Assembly (NCBI RefSeq): GCF_036077095.1
Contig: NZ_CP107960.1
Location: forward strand, 4,960,001-5,024,000
Source: Streptomyces sp. NBC_00376
GTDB taxonomy: Bacteria > Actinomycetota > Actinomycetes > Streptomycetales > Streptomycetaceae
Direction of reading: 5' to 3'
Length of the DNA: 64,000 bases
Shown: in pieces, positions 42,679 through 50,169 of the stretch
Layout of the letters: each line of letters opens with the position of its first letter
How positions within the stretch are numbered: position 1 is the stretch's first letter
The notes under the pieces: model-generated
Told to the model about the DNA's origin: nothing
Seen by the model: only the letters and a program-made list of their open reading frames with translations
Database searches by the model: none
Position numbers and translations under genes: made by a program

Positions 42679-44244
42679 ATGACTCAGCTGGACGCGCGGC
42701 CACAGGCCGGAGACACAGTGAGGGGCGCCGACCCGGTCGACGGCGGCGTACGCGGCAAGGGCCTCGGCGGGAACTCCGTCGGCCTGATGGGCAGCGCCGT
42801 CATCGGCATCTCCACCGTCGCCCCCGTCTACTGCCTCACCTCCACCCTCGGCTCCACCGCGGGCGAGGTCGGCGTGCAGATGCCCGCCGTCTTCCTGGCC
42901 GGCTTCCTGCCGATGCTGCTCGTGGCCTTCGCGTACCGCGAGCTCAACAAGGCGATGCCGGACTGCGGCACCTCGTTCACCTGGACGGTCAAGGCGTTCG
43001 GTCCGCGCGTCGGCTGGATGTGCGGCTGGGGCCTGGTCATCGCGACGATCATCGTCCTGTCGAACCTGGCGGGCGTCGCCACGTCGTACTTCTGGCTGCT
43101 GGCGGGCGAGATCACCGGCAACAGCTCCATCGCCGCCCTGGACGACAACAAGCCCGTCCACATCGTCACCTGCCTCGCCCTGATCGCGGTCGCCACGGCG
43201 ATCAGCTACCGGGGGATGACGGCCACCAAGGGCATCCAGTACGCGCTGGTGGGGCTCCAACTCGTCGTCCTCGCGGTGTTCGTGGCGATGGCCGTGCAGA
43301 AGGCGCACAGCGGCGAGTTCGCCTCGTCGCTGGACTTCTCCTGGTCCTGGCTGAACCCGTTCGCCGTGCAGTCGTTCGCCGCGTTCACCGCCGGCCTGTC
43401 GCTGTCGATCTTCATGTTCTGGGGCTGGGACGCCTGTCTGACCGCCAACGAGGAGACCACCGGCAGCGAGAAGACCCCTGGGCGGGCCGCGCTCATCGCG
43501 ATGGTCGTGCTCGTCGGCTCCTACCTGGCGACCGGCGTCGCCGCCCAGATGGCAGTCGGATCCGGCACCTCCGGGCTCGGCCTGGCCAACCCCGGCACCT
43601 CCGACAACGTCTTCGCCGCGCTGGCCGGTCCGGTCATGGGCCCCGGCCTCGGCATCCTGCTCTTCGTCGCCGTGCTCGCCTCGGCCGCCGCGAGCCTGCA
43701 GACCACCTTCATCCCGGTGGCCCGCACGGTGCTCGCGATGTCCACGTACGAGGCCCTGCCCGCCTCGTACGCCCGGGTCCACCCGCGCTTCCGGACCCCG
43801 GGGAAGGCCACGATCACGGCGGGCGTCGCGACCGGTGTCTTCTACACGGTCATGACCCTGGTCAGCGAGCACGTCCTGGTCGACACGATCTACGCGCTCG
43901 GCCTCATGATCTGCTTCTACTACGCGCTGACGGCGTTCGCCTGCGTCTGGTTCTTCCGCGCCGACCTGACCCGCTCCTTCCGTGACCTGGTCTTCAAGGG
44001 CCTGTTCCCGGGTGTCGGCGGCATCCTGCTCACCGCGGTCTTCGGCAAGACCCTCTACGACATGTGGGACCCGGCCTACGGCTCCGGCTCGTCGGTCCTC
44101 GGGGTCGGCTCGGTGTTCGTCATCGGTGTCGGGCTGCTGCTGCTCGGCGTGGTGCTGATGCTGGTGATGCAGCGCCGCAGCCCGTCGTTCTTCCGCGGCG
44201 AGGTGCTGACCAAGGAGACCCCGGCGCTGGTCGTGGAGGACTGA
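42679..44244 (+). CDS. APC family amino acid permease
   Basis: 521-residue secondary transporter of the amino acid-polyamine-organocation superfamily with about 12 helices. The first unwound-helix motif is VGLMGSAVIGISTVAPVY; others are the helix near VFLAGFLPMLLVAFAYRELN and WGWDACLTANEETTGSEKTPG, a known APC signature region. ATG 42679 is chosen on content; no ribosome site is visible before it, and the open frame back to 42358 is not coding. Its position after the amidohydrolase/ALDH unit suggests uptake of the substrate of that pathway. Confidence 0.87.
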   Translation: MTQLDARPQAGDTVRGADPVDGGVRGKGLGGNSVGLMGSAVIGISTVAPVYCLTSTLGSTAGEVGVQMPAVFLAGFLPMLLVAFAYRELNKAMPDCGTSFTWTVKAFGPRVGWMCGWGLVIATIIVLSNLAGVATSYFWLLAGEITGNSSIAALDDNKPVHIVTCLALIAVATAISYRGMTATKGIQYALVGLQLVVLAVFVAMAVQKAHSGEFASSLDFSWSWLNPFAVQSFAAFTAGLSLSIFMFWGWDACLTANEETTGSEKTPGRAALIAMVVLVGSYLATGVAAQMAVGSGTSGLGLANPGTSDNVFAALAGPVMGPGLGILLFVAVLASAAASLQTTFIPVARTVLAMSTYEALPASYARVHPRFRTPGKATITAGVATGVFYTVMTLVSEHVLVDTIYALGLMICFYYALTAFACVWFFRADLTRSFRDLVFKGLFPGVGGILLTAVFGKTLYDMWDPAYGSGSSVLGVGSVFVIGVGLLLLGVVLMLVMQRRSPSFFRGEVLTKETPALVVED

Positions 44245-44263
44245 GCGGACCGGTGGGGCGTCC

Positions 44264-44303
44264 CGAAAACCCCGTGCGCGTGCGCACCGGGACGGGTTAG
44301 GGT
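44264..44303 (+). promoter_or_regulatory. WblC/WhiB7-type promoter for the glycosyltransferase leader
   Basis: An AT-rich GAAAA (44264-44268) lies five bases before a -35-like GTGCGC (44274-44279); after an 18-base spacer comes the -10 TAGGGT (44298-44303), six bases before the upstream-ORF ATG. An AT patch just ahead of a poor -35 is the pattern known for WhiB7/WblC-dependent antibiotic-response promoters. Confidence 0.5.
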
Positions 44304-44309
44304 CCCGGC

Positions 44310-44339
44310 ATGTACTTCATGTATCAGATCTACGGCTGA
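44310..44339 (+). CDS. nine-residue leader peptide MYFMYQIYG
   Basis: ATG 44310 to TGA 44339, starting six bases after a -10 box, so the mRNA is probably leaderless and the ribosome loads at its 5' end. Four of nine residues are aromatic (Tyr or Phe). It is followed after 4 bases by the first of two hairpins and by the macrolide glycosyltransferase gene 125 bases downstream. This is the layout of ribosome-sensing attenuators of antibiotic resistance genes. It might instead be a minimal ribosomal peptide precursor, which I consider less likely. Confidence 0.5.
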   Translation: MYFMYQIYG

Positions 44340-44343
44340 CACA

Positions 44344-44415
44344 GGGGCGGGGCACGTACCCCGTCCCGCCGCATCCGAGTGCGCCCACGGTGTTTCGTTC
44401 CCGTGGCCGGCGCAC
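44344..44415 (+). promoter_or_regulatory. two attenuator hairpins in the glycosyltransferase leader
   Basis: Hairpin 1: GGGGCGGGG (44344-44352) with CCCCGTCCC (44359-44367), one G-T pair, 6-base loop. Hairpin 2: GTGCGCC-CACGG (44379-44390) with CCGTG-GCC-GGCGCAC (44401-44415), a 12-bp stem with a 3-base bulge. They separate the upstream ORF from the glycosyltransferase gene and are candidates for terminator or anti-terminator. Confidence 0.5.
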
Positions 44416-44464
44416 CGGATCGCTGTGTCCCATTCACCGCAGATCTGAAAAGAAGTGATCCTTC

Positions 44465-45652
44465 ATGTCACGTCGCACCTCACGTCGCCGCGCCCATGTC
44501 GCGATGATCGGTATCCCCGCCGTCAGCCACGTCCTGCCCAGCCTTGAGGTCGTCCGGGAGCTGGTGGCCCGGGGCCACCGGGTGACCTACGCCAACGACC
44601 CGGCGGTGGCCGGGCTGATCGAGGCCACCGGCGCCGAGTTCGTCCCCTACAGCTCCGTGCTGCCGGTCGCCGACAACGACTGGCCCGAGGACCCCATCGG
44701 CGCGATGGGCGTCTTCCTCGACGACGCGGTCCAGGCGCTTCCGCAGCTGCGCGCCGTCTACGACCGCGACCCCGCGGACCTGTATCTCTACGACATCGGC
44801 GCCTACCCCGCGCGCGTCCTCGGCGAGACACAGGACCGCCCCCTCCTGCAGCTGTCCCCGACCTATGTGGGCTGGGAGGGGTACGACCAGGAGGTCGCCG
44901 CGGCCCTGTGGCAGCTGCCGGGCGCCGACGCCTACCTGGCCAGGTTCACCGGCTGGCTCGCCGACTGCGGGGCGACCACCGGCGACGTGGAGGCCTTCTG
45001 CGGGCCGCCCGCGCGGTCCCTGGCGCTGATCCCGAAGGCGATGCAGCCGCACGCCGACCGGGTCGACACCGGCACGGTCACCTTCGTCGGCCCGTGCTTC
45101 GGCACCCGGGCGGACACGGGGGAGTGGACGCGTCCCGCCGATGCCGAGAACGTGCTGCTGGTCTCGCTGGGGTCGGCGTTCACGAGGCGGCCGGAGTTCT
45201 ACCGCCAGTGCCTGGCCGCCTACGGCGACCTGCCCGGCTGGCACGTCGTGCTCCAGATCGGCAAGTACACGGACCCCGCGGAGCTCGGCGCCATCCCGGC
45301 CAATGTGGAAGTGCACTCCTGGGTGCCCCAGCTGGCGATCCTGGAACAGTCCGACGCCTTCGTCACCCACGCGGGCATGGGCGGCAGCAGCGAAGGGCTG
45401 TTCACCGGCACGCCGATGATCGCCGTCCCTCAGGCCGCCGATCAGTTCATGAACGCCGACCGGCTCGTCGAGCTGGGCGTGGCCCGCCGCATCGACACCG
45501 ACGAGGCCACCGCGGAGGCCCTGCGGACCGCCCTGACCGAACTGGTCGCCGATCCGGAGGTCGCCAGGCGCTCGGCGGCGCTCCGCGCCGAGGCGCGGGC
45601 GGAGGGCGGTACCTCGCGGGCCGCCGACCTCATCGAGGACATGCTGGGCTGA
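44465..45652 (+). CDS. mgt: macrolide-type glycosyltransferase (MGT/OleD family)
   Basis: 395-residue GT-B glycosyltransferase of family GT1. It resembles S. lividans Mgt and OleD along its length: HVAMIGIPAVSHVLPSLEVV, LYLYDIGAYPARVLGE, ALIPKAMQPHADRVD, LLVSLGSAF, VEVHSWVPQLAILEQ and FVTHAGMGGSSEGLFTGTP (nucleotide-sugar site). Those enzymes inactivate macrolides by glucosylation from UDP-glucose. Difference: VSHVLPS replaces the HGHVNPS of Mgt, so the catalytic His position needs checking. It is preceded by a leader ORF and hairpins, which suggests antibiotic-inducible expression. Self-resistance or detoxification is inferred. Confidence 0.88.
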   Translation: MSRRTSRRRAHVAMIGIPAVSHVLPSLEVVRELVARGHRVTYANDPAVAGLIEATGAEFVPYSSVLPVADNDWPEDPIGAMGVFLDDAVQALPQLRAVYDRDPADLYLYDIGAYPARVLGETQDRPLLQLSPTYVGWEGYDQEVAAALWQLPGADAYLARFTGWLADCGATTGDVEAFCGPPARSLALIPKAMQPHADRVDTGTVTFVGPCFGTRADTGEWTRPADAENVLLVSLGSAFTRRPEFYRQCLAAYGDLPGWHVVLQIGKYTDPAELGAIPANVEVHSWVPQLAILEQSDAFVTHAGMGGSSEGLFTGTPMIAVPQAADQFMNADRLVELGVARRIDTDEATAEALRTALTELVADPEVARRSAALRAEARAEGGTSRAADLIEDMLG

Positions 45653-45710
45653 CCGGGGCGCCGCAGCGGCGCCTCGGGCGGAGGGCGGTTCTCAGGGGTG
45701 AGAGCCGCCC

Positions 45711-46370
45711 TCAGGCGTGAGACCTGACGTCGTCCACGACGTGCTTGTCGAGTGCGGCGCGCACCAGGGCCGCCGCGAGCACGGCGACCTCGTGCCCGTC
45801 CGTCGGCCCGGCCGACCCCGCCAGCTCCACCAGCTTCGCCGGGGAGGCGGGCAGCCCCAGCCGTTCGGCGCCCTGGAGGGCCTTCCCGTCCACGAACGGG
45901 GCCACCTCCGGCCACACCGCCTGCACCTCGCGGACGAAGATGTCCGCACCGGCCGGGCCGATTCCCGGGGTGCGCCGCAGCCCGGCCCGCAGGGCGTCCA
46001 GGTCGCCGTCGGCCTCCTCGCGCAGGCGCCGCAGATCGCCGCCGCAGTCGGCCAGCAGGAGCTGCGCCCCCTCGCCGAGCTGGGTCGCGGTCCGCTCGTC
46101 GTAACGCCGGTAGCCGCCCTCGCCCAGTGCGTCCACCCGCTGCTGCCAGGTCGCCCCGGCCATCCGTTGCGGTGAGCGCATGCCGTGGGCGAACAGCGCA
46201 CGCGCCGCCGACACCGCCACGGAGGCGCGGATGCGGGCGCTCAGCAGATCGCTGAGGACGAGGAGTTGGTACAGCGGCTGCGGGGTGTTCCGCAGCCGGA
46301 TCCCGGCTTCGGCCGCGTACGTGGTTCCGCAGCGGGTGAGCAGGGCGTCCACGGTGTCGCGGGCGGTCAC
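45711..46370 (-). CDS. endonuclease III-like (HhH) DNA repair protein
   Basis: 219 residues from GTG 46370. The first part TVDALLTRCGTTYAAEAGIRL, the LLVLSDLLSARIRASVAVSAARALF helices and the helix-hairpin-helix GLRRTPGIGPAGADIFVRE resemble the endonuclease III/DNA glycosylase fold, but there is no Cys4 iron-sulfur loop and the usual catalytic Lys of bifunctional enzymes is not evident. It overlaps the LigD-type phosphoesterase stop (GTGA), implying a two-gene DNA repair unit. The activity is inferred. Confidence 0.7.
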   Translation of the reverse strand: MTARDTVDALLTRCGTTYAAEAGIRLRNTPQPLYQLLVLSDLLSARIRASVAVSAARALFAHGMRSPQRMAGATWQQRVDALGEGGYRRYDERTATQLGEGAQLLLADCGGDLRRLREEADGDLDALRAGLRRTPGIGPAGADIFVREVQAVWPEVAPFVDGKALQGAERLGLPASPAKLVELAGSAGPTDGHEVAVLAAALVRAALDKHVVDDVRSHA

Positions 46371-46936
46371 GGGGGCCCGCTGCCCTCCTCGGCCGCGACC
46401 TGGGCCAGGGTGCGGCCGGTGCGGGCCGAGCGTGCCAGGTACGGGTCCGGCAGGTCGGCACTCTCCTGGGTGGCCCGTCCGTCCTTGGCCTTGATCAGCA
46501 GCCACACCTCTTCGCCCGGGGCGTCGCCGCCCTTGAAGCGGGTGAGCGCGAACTCGCCCTGCAGTTTGGTCCCGTCGAGCCAGAACGTCGCGTGCCCGTC
46601 CTCCAGGGACTGCTCGAACGGCACGGGCGCACCCCACCGGTCGTGGCTGAGCGGCCGGTAGGTGCCCTGGTCCCAGACGATCACCGTGTCATCGCCGTAC
46701 TCGCCCTTCGCGATGACGCCCTCGAAGGTGCGGTACTCCAGCGGATGGTCCTCGGTGGGGACGGCCAGCCGTCGCACGCGAGGGTTCTCCGACGGGCCGC
46801 GCGGCACCGCCCACGACTTCAGTACGCCGCCGACTTCCAGCCGGAAGTCGAAGTGCATGCGCCGCGCCTGATGGATCTGCACGACGAAGCAGGGGGCCGG
46901 CCCCGTCCGATCGCCGTTGTCGCCGGTCCTGTCCAT
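46367..46936 (-). CDS. stand-alone LigD-type DNA 3'-phosphoesterase domain
   Basis: 189-residue protein matching the phosphoesterase (PE) module of bacterial NHEJ ligase D. The hallmark FVVQIHQARRMHFDFRLE carries the manganese-binding His and the Arg/Asp set; later blocks are LAVPTEDHPLEYRTFEG, VIAKGEYGDDTVIVWDQGTY and WLLIKAKDG. It should trim 3'-phosphates or ribonucleotides at DNA ends. No ligase or polymerase domain is attached. It is the first gene of a unit with the HhH protein. Confidence 0.9.
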   Translation of the reverse strand: MDRTGDNGDRTGPAPCFVVQIHQARRMHFDFRLEVGGVLKSWAVPRGPSENPRVRRLAVPTEDHPLEYRTFEGVIAKGEYGDDTVIVWDQGTYRPLSHDRWGAPVPFEQSLEDGHATFWLDGTKLQGEFALTRFKGGDAPGEEVWLLIKAKDGRATQESADLPDPYLARSARTGRTLAQVAAEEGSGPP

Positions 46937-47058
46937 CCGGACACCTCCTCCGGCAGCCCCGCCCGGTGTTCCCCTTCCACTGTGACGCCCCTGGTGGCGA
47001 AGCGCACCGGGACGGGTTCCGGCGCCGGTCCGGGGCCCGTCCGGAACCGGCCCTCACG

Positions 47059-47093
47059 CAAGTATCTCGCCATCAAGTATCTTGACATCGAGA
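47059..47093 (+). promoter_or_regulatory. MarR-like operator and -35 upstream of the MFS gene
   Basis: CAAGTATCT repeats at 47059 and 47074 (15-base period), and the dyad TCTTGA-CA-TCGAGA (47080-47093) contains a perfect TTGACA -35 (47082-47087). Such ATCTTGACATCGAGA-type sequences are typical MarR-family operators. Confidence 0.45.
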
Positions 47094-47152
47094 CTGTTTC
47101 CCCGGCAGTCTTCGTCCTGCTGTTCAAGATCTCTTGTCCGAGGGGGCGCGTG

Positions 47153-48508
47153 ATGCGGCGAGGCGAAGGGCGACGCGAAGGGCGAGGAAAGGGAAGCGGG
47201 CGGGAGCGCGGGCCGGGGTTGCTGGCGCAGTTGCGCAATCCGCCGGGCGGCCGCAACGCGCGGATCATGCTGCTCGCGCTGGCCGTGGACCGGACGGGCT
47301 CGGGGCTGTGGGCCGCGTCCTCTGTCCTGTACCTCACCTTCGTGACGCATCTGAGCGCCCAGCAGATCGGGGTGCTGCTGGGCGTGGCCGGAGTCGCGGG
47401 CATCGCCGGCTCCCCGCTGGCCGGGCGGCTGGCCGGCCGCTTCCCGGTGCGCGGGCTGCTGATCGGCTGTCACCTGCTCCGGCTGGTGACGCTCGGCCTG
47501 GTCCTGGTGTGCACGGGATTCGACGCGCTGCTCCCCGTGGTCGCCGTGACCTATCTGGGCGACCGGGCCGCCAAGACGCTGGAGATGCTCTTTGCCACCC
47601 GGGCCGCAGGCGAGCGCCGCGCCGCGTACCAGGCGCTGTCGCGCAGCGCGGCCAATGCGGGCTACGGCGTCGGCGCGGGGCTCGCGGCCATCGGCCTGGC
47701 GGTGGGGACCACGGGCGCCTACCGCGTCCTGATCCTGGGCAACGCGCTCTCGTTCGTCGTCGCCGCGGTGCTGGTGTGGCGTACCGGCGAGCCGGCGGGG
47801 AGCGCCGTCGAGGTGGCGCGGTCCGGGGGTGCGGCACCCGCTGCTCCGGTACCGGACGGGCGGGCTCCCGCCCGGAGGTCCAGCCCGTGGCGGGACCGGG
47901 GGTACCTCAAGTTCGCCCTCCTGGACATCCCGATGAACCTCGACGACTCGGTCCTCGCCGTCGGCCTGCCGCTGTGGCTGGTGAACCGCACCTCCGCGCC
48001 GCACGCCCTGGTCCCGGCCTTCCTGGTCATCAACACCGTGCTGGTGGTGGTGCTCCAGCTGAGCGTGTCGAAGCGGGCGGAGGGGCCGCGCCGGGCGACC
48101 CGGGCGGTGTTGCTGTACGGAGTCCTGATGTTCGTGTGCTGCGGCTTGCTGGCCGCCGCCACCCGGGGCGGGGCCTGGGTGGCCGGGGCGGTCCTGCTCG
48201 CGGCGGCGCTGCTGGTCACGCTGGCGGAGCTGATGCGGTCGGTGAGTTCGTGGGAGCTCGCGGTGCTGCTCGCGCCGCAGGACGCCCGCGCCGCGTATCT
48301 GGGGGTGGCCGGAATGTCGCAGTCCATCCAGAAGTCCGCCGGGCCACCGCTGCTGACCGGTGTGGTGATGGCCGCCGGACCGGTGGGCTGGCTGGTGCTC
48401 GGGGCGGCGGTCGCGGGCCTGGCGGTCGTGCAGCGACGGGCCTGTGTGCGGCGGCTCGGCATCGGCTCGCCCCGGTCCGAGGATGCCGCCACCCTCACTG
48501 TTAGGTAG
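47153..48508 (+). CDS. MFS transporter
   Basis: 451-residue major facilitator superfamily exporter with about 12 helices and a polar central loop (about 215-245). ATG 47153 has AGGGGG seven bases upstream; the N-terminal 25 residues are Arg/Gly-rich. Conserved loop regions GSPLAGRLAGRFPVR (the A-motif area) and PAYQALSRSAANAGYG-like AAYQALSRSAANAGYGV. Its stop overlaps the palindrome in front of the TetR gene. Drug efflux is likely but the substrate is unknown. Confidence 0.88.
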   Translation: MRRGEGRREGRGKGSGRERGPGLLAQLRNPPGGRNARIMLLALAVDRTGSGLWAASSVLYLTFVTHLSAQQIGVLLGVAGVAGIAGSPLAGRLAGRFPVRGLLIGCHLLRLVTLGLVLVCTGFDALLPVVAVTYLGDRAAKTLEMLFATRAAGERRAAYQALSRSAANAGYGVGAGLAAIGLAVGTTGAYRVLILGNALSFVVAAVLVWRTGEPAGSAVEVARSGGAAPAAPVPDGRAPARRSSPWRDRGYLKFALLDIPMNLDDSVLAVGLPLWLVNRTSAPHALVPAFLVINTVLVVVLQLSVSKRAEGPRRATRAVLLYGVLMFVCCGLLAAATRGGAWVAGAVLLAAALLVTLAELMRSVSSWELAVLLAPQDARAAYLGVAGMSQSIQKSAGPPLLTGVVMAAGPVGWLVLGAAVAGLAVVQRRACVRRLGIGSPRSEDAATLTVR

Positions 48509-48522
48509 ACTGACCTACCTAA
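48501..48522. promoter_or_regulatory. 22-bp palindrome, TetR auto-operator
   Basis: TTAGGTAG-ACTGAC-CTACCTAA, perfect 8-bp arms around a 6-base centre. It covers the MFS stop codon and ends 17 bases before the TetR ATG, right over its ribosome-site and promoter region. Confidence 0.65.
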
Positions 48523-48538
48523 TTAGGAGGTGGGCGGC

Positions 48539-49150
48539 ATGGGCGAGGCGAAGCCCGAGGAGAAGCAGCCGGTGAAGCGGCGGCGCGGGGCGGCGCGCGG
48601 GCGGATTCTCGACGCCGCCGCGCGCCGGTTCTACGCGGACGGCGTGGCGGCGACGGGCATCGACACGATCACGGCCGAGGCCGGCGTCGCGAAGATGAGC
48701 CTCTACAACAACTTCGACTCCAAGGCCGACCTGGTCTGTGCCTACCTCCGGGCCAGGCACGAGGAGTGGCTCGACCTCTACCGGCGGCGCCTGGCCGACG
48801 CGCAGGGACCGGCGGAGGCCGTGCTGGCCGTCTTCGACGCCTACGCCGACCACGCCGATTTCGCCTACGAGCACGGCTTCCGGGGCTGCGGCCTGCTCAA
48901 CGCGGCCGCCGAACTGCCCACCGGGCACGAGGGCCGGACCGTGGTGCGCCACCACAAGGAACAGGTCGAGGGCCTGCTCGCCGCCCACCTCCAGGAGCTG
49001 CTGCCCGGCCGCGACGAGCAGGCCCGGTCCGTGGCGGAGCACCTGGCGTTCCTGCTCGAAGGGGCCATCGTGCGCGCGGGCCTCGAAGGCGACGGCACGC
49101 GCATGCGGCGCGCCCGGGACCTGGCGGCATCCCTGGTGGGCGCCCTGTGA
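48539..49150 (+). CDS. TetR family transcriptional regulator
   Basis: 203 residues. HTH: GRILDAAARRFYADGVAATG, then IDTITAEAGVAKMSLYNNFDSK, close to the AcrR/TetR consensus. ATG 48539 is eight bases after AGGAGG; the GTG at 48530 overlaps that ribosome site and is unlikely. The ligand domain contains two Cys near GFRGCGLLNAA. It overlaps the EamA gene by 4 bases (GTGA), so it probably controls that exporter together with itself through the 22-bp palindrome. Confidence 0.92.
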   Translation: MGEAKPEEKQPVKRRRGAARGRILDAAARRFYADGVAATGIDTITAEAGVAKMSLYNNFDSKADLVCAYLRARHEEWLDLYRRRLADAQGPAEAVLAVFDAYADHADFAYEHGFRGCGLLNAAAELPTGHEGRTVVRHHKEQVEGLLAAHLQELLPGRDEQARSVAEHLAFLLEGAIVRAGLEGDGTRMRRARDLAASLVGAL

Positions 49151-50169
49151 CCGGGGCGGCGGCCCGGCCCACAGCTGGAGCGGGCCTCGGCGCACTCGCG
49201 GTGCTGCTCGCCTCGGTGCTCTGGGGCACCACGGGCACCGCCGCGACCTTCGCGCCCGAGGTGGGCCCGCTGGCGATCGGTGCGGCGGCGATGGGGTTGG
49301 GCGGCCTGCTCCAGGCACTGGTGGCCGGGCGCCGCATCGCCGGGGCCCGCACGGAGCTGAGGGCGCAGTGGCGGACCGTGCTCGTCGGGGGAGCGGGCGT
49401 GGCGCTGTATCCGCTCGCGTTCTACACCTCCATGCATCTGGCCGGGGTCGCGGTCGGGACGGTCGTCTCCATCGGCTCGGCCCCGCTGGCATCGGCCCTG
49501 ATCGAGCGGTTCGCGGACGGCCGGACCCTGTCCCGGCGATGGCTGGCGGGGGCCGCCCTGGGGCTGGCCGGCACGGTGCTGCTCTGCGCGGCCGAGGCCG
49601 CGCAGGCCGGTGCCGGAACGGGCACCGGCTCCGCCCGGCAGACCGTCGTCGGCGTGCTGCTCGGGCTGGTCGCGGGCCTGACGTACGCCGTGTACGCGTG
49701 GGCGGCCCACCGCCTCATCACCCGGGGCGTCACCTCGCGGGCGGCCATGGGCGCGGTGTTCGGCCTCGGCGGGCTGATGCTCGTACCGGTGCTGCTGGCC
49801 ACCGGGGCGCCGCTGGTCGCCTCCTGGACGAACGCGGGCGTCGGGATCTACATGGCGCTGGTGCCGATGTTCACCGGGTACGTCCTGTTCGGCTACGGCC
49901 TGTCCCGGATCCCCGTCAGCACCGCGACGACCCTGTCCCTGCTGGAACCCGCCGTGGCGGCGGTCTTCGCGGTGCTGGTCGTGGGCGAACACCTGCCGGC
50001 CCTCGGCTGGACCGGCATCGCACTGGTCATCGCCTGCCTCGGCGTACTGACCGCCCCGTCCCGCCCCTCCCGCCGTCTCCGCGCCGCGACAGTGCCGGAG
50101 CCGGAGCCGGGCCAGGGGCGTGAGGTCACATGGGCCTCTGACGCCCCTCCAGGAACACCGGATTGGTGA
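49147..50169 (+). CDS. EamA/DMT family transporter
   Basis: 340 residues, ten hydrophobic helices in two EamA halves: LAVLLASVLWGTTGTAATF at the start, LSLLEPAVAAVFAVLVVGE in the second half (the classic DMT end motif). Metabolite or drug exporter. GTG 49147 overlaps the TetR stop. Its 3' end overlaps the convergent PHP hydrolase gene by 44 bases. Confidence 0.9.
   Translation: MTGAAARPTAGAGLGALAVLLASVLWGTTGTAATFAPEVGPLAIGAAAMGLGGLLQALVAGRRIAGARTELRAQWRTVLVGGAGVALYPLAFYTSMHLAGVAVGTVVSIGSAPLASALIERFADGRTLSRRWLAGAALGLAGTVLLCAAEAAQAGAGTGTGSARQTVVGVLLGLVAGLTYAVYAWAAHRLITRGVTSRAAMGAVFGLGGLMLVPVLLATGAPLVASWTNAGVGIYMALVPMFTGYVLFGYGLSRIPVSTATTLSLLEPAVAAVFAVLVVGEHLPALGWTGIALVIACLGVLTAPSRPSRRLRAATVPEPEPGQGREVTWASDAPPGTPDW

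Noticed and set aside
44310..44339. Nine-residue peptide as a RiPP precursor of biarylitide type
   Set aside because: There is no P450 or other modifying enzyme next to it; leader and hairpins before a resistance-type gene fit attenuation better. Kept only as an alternative.
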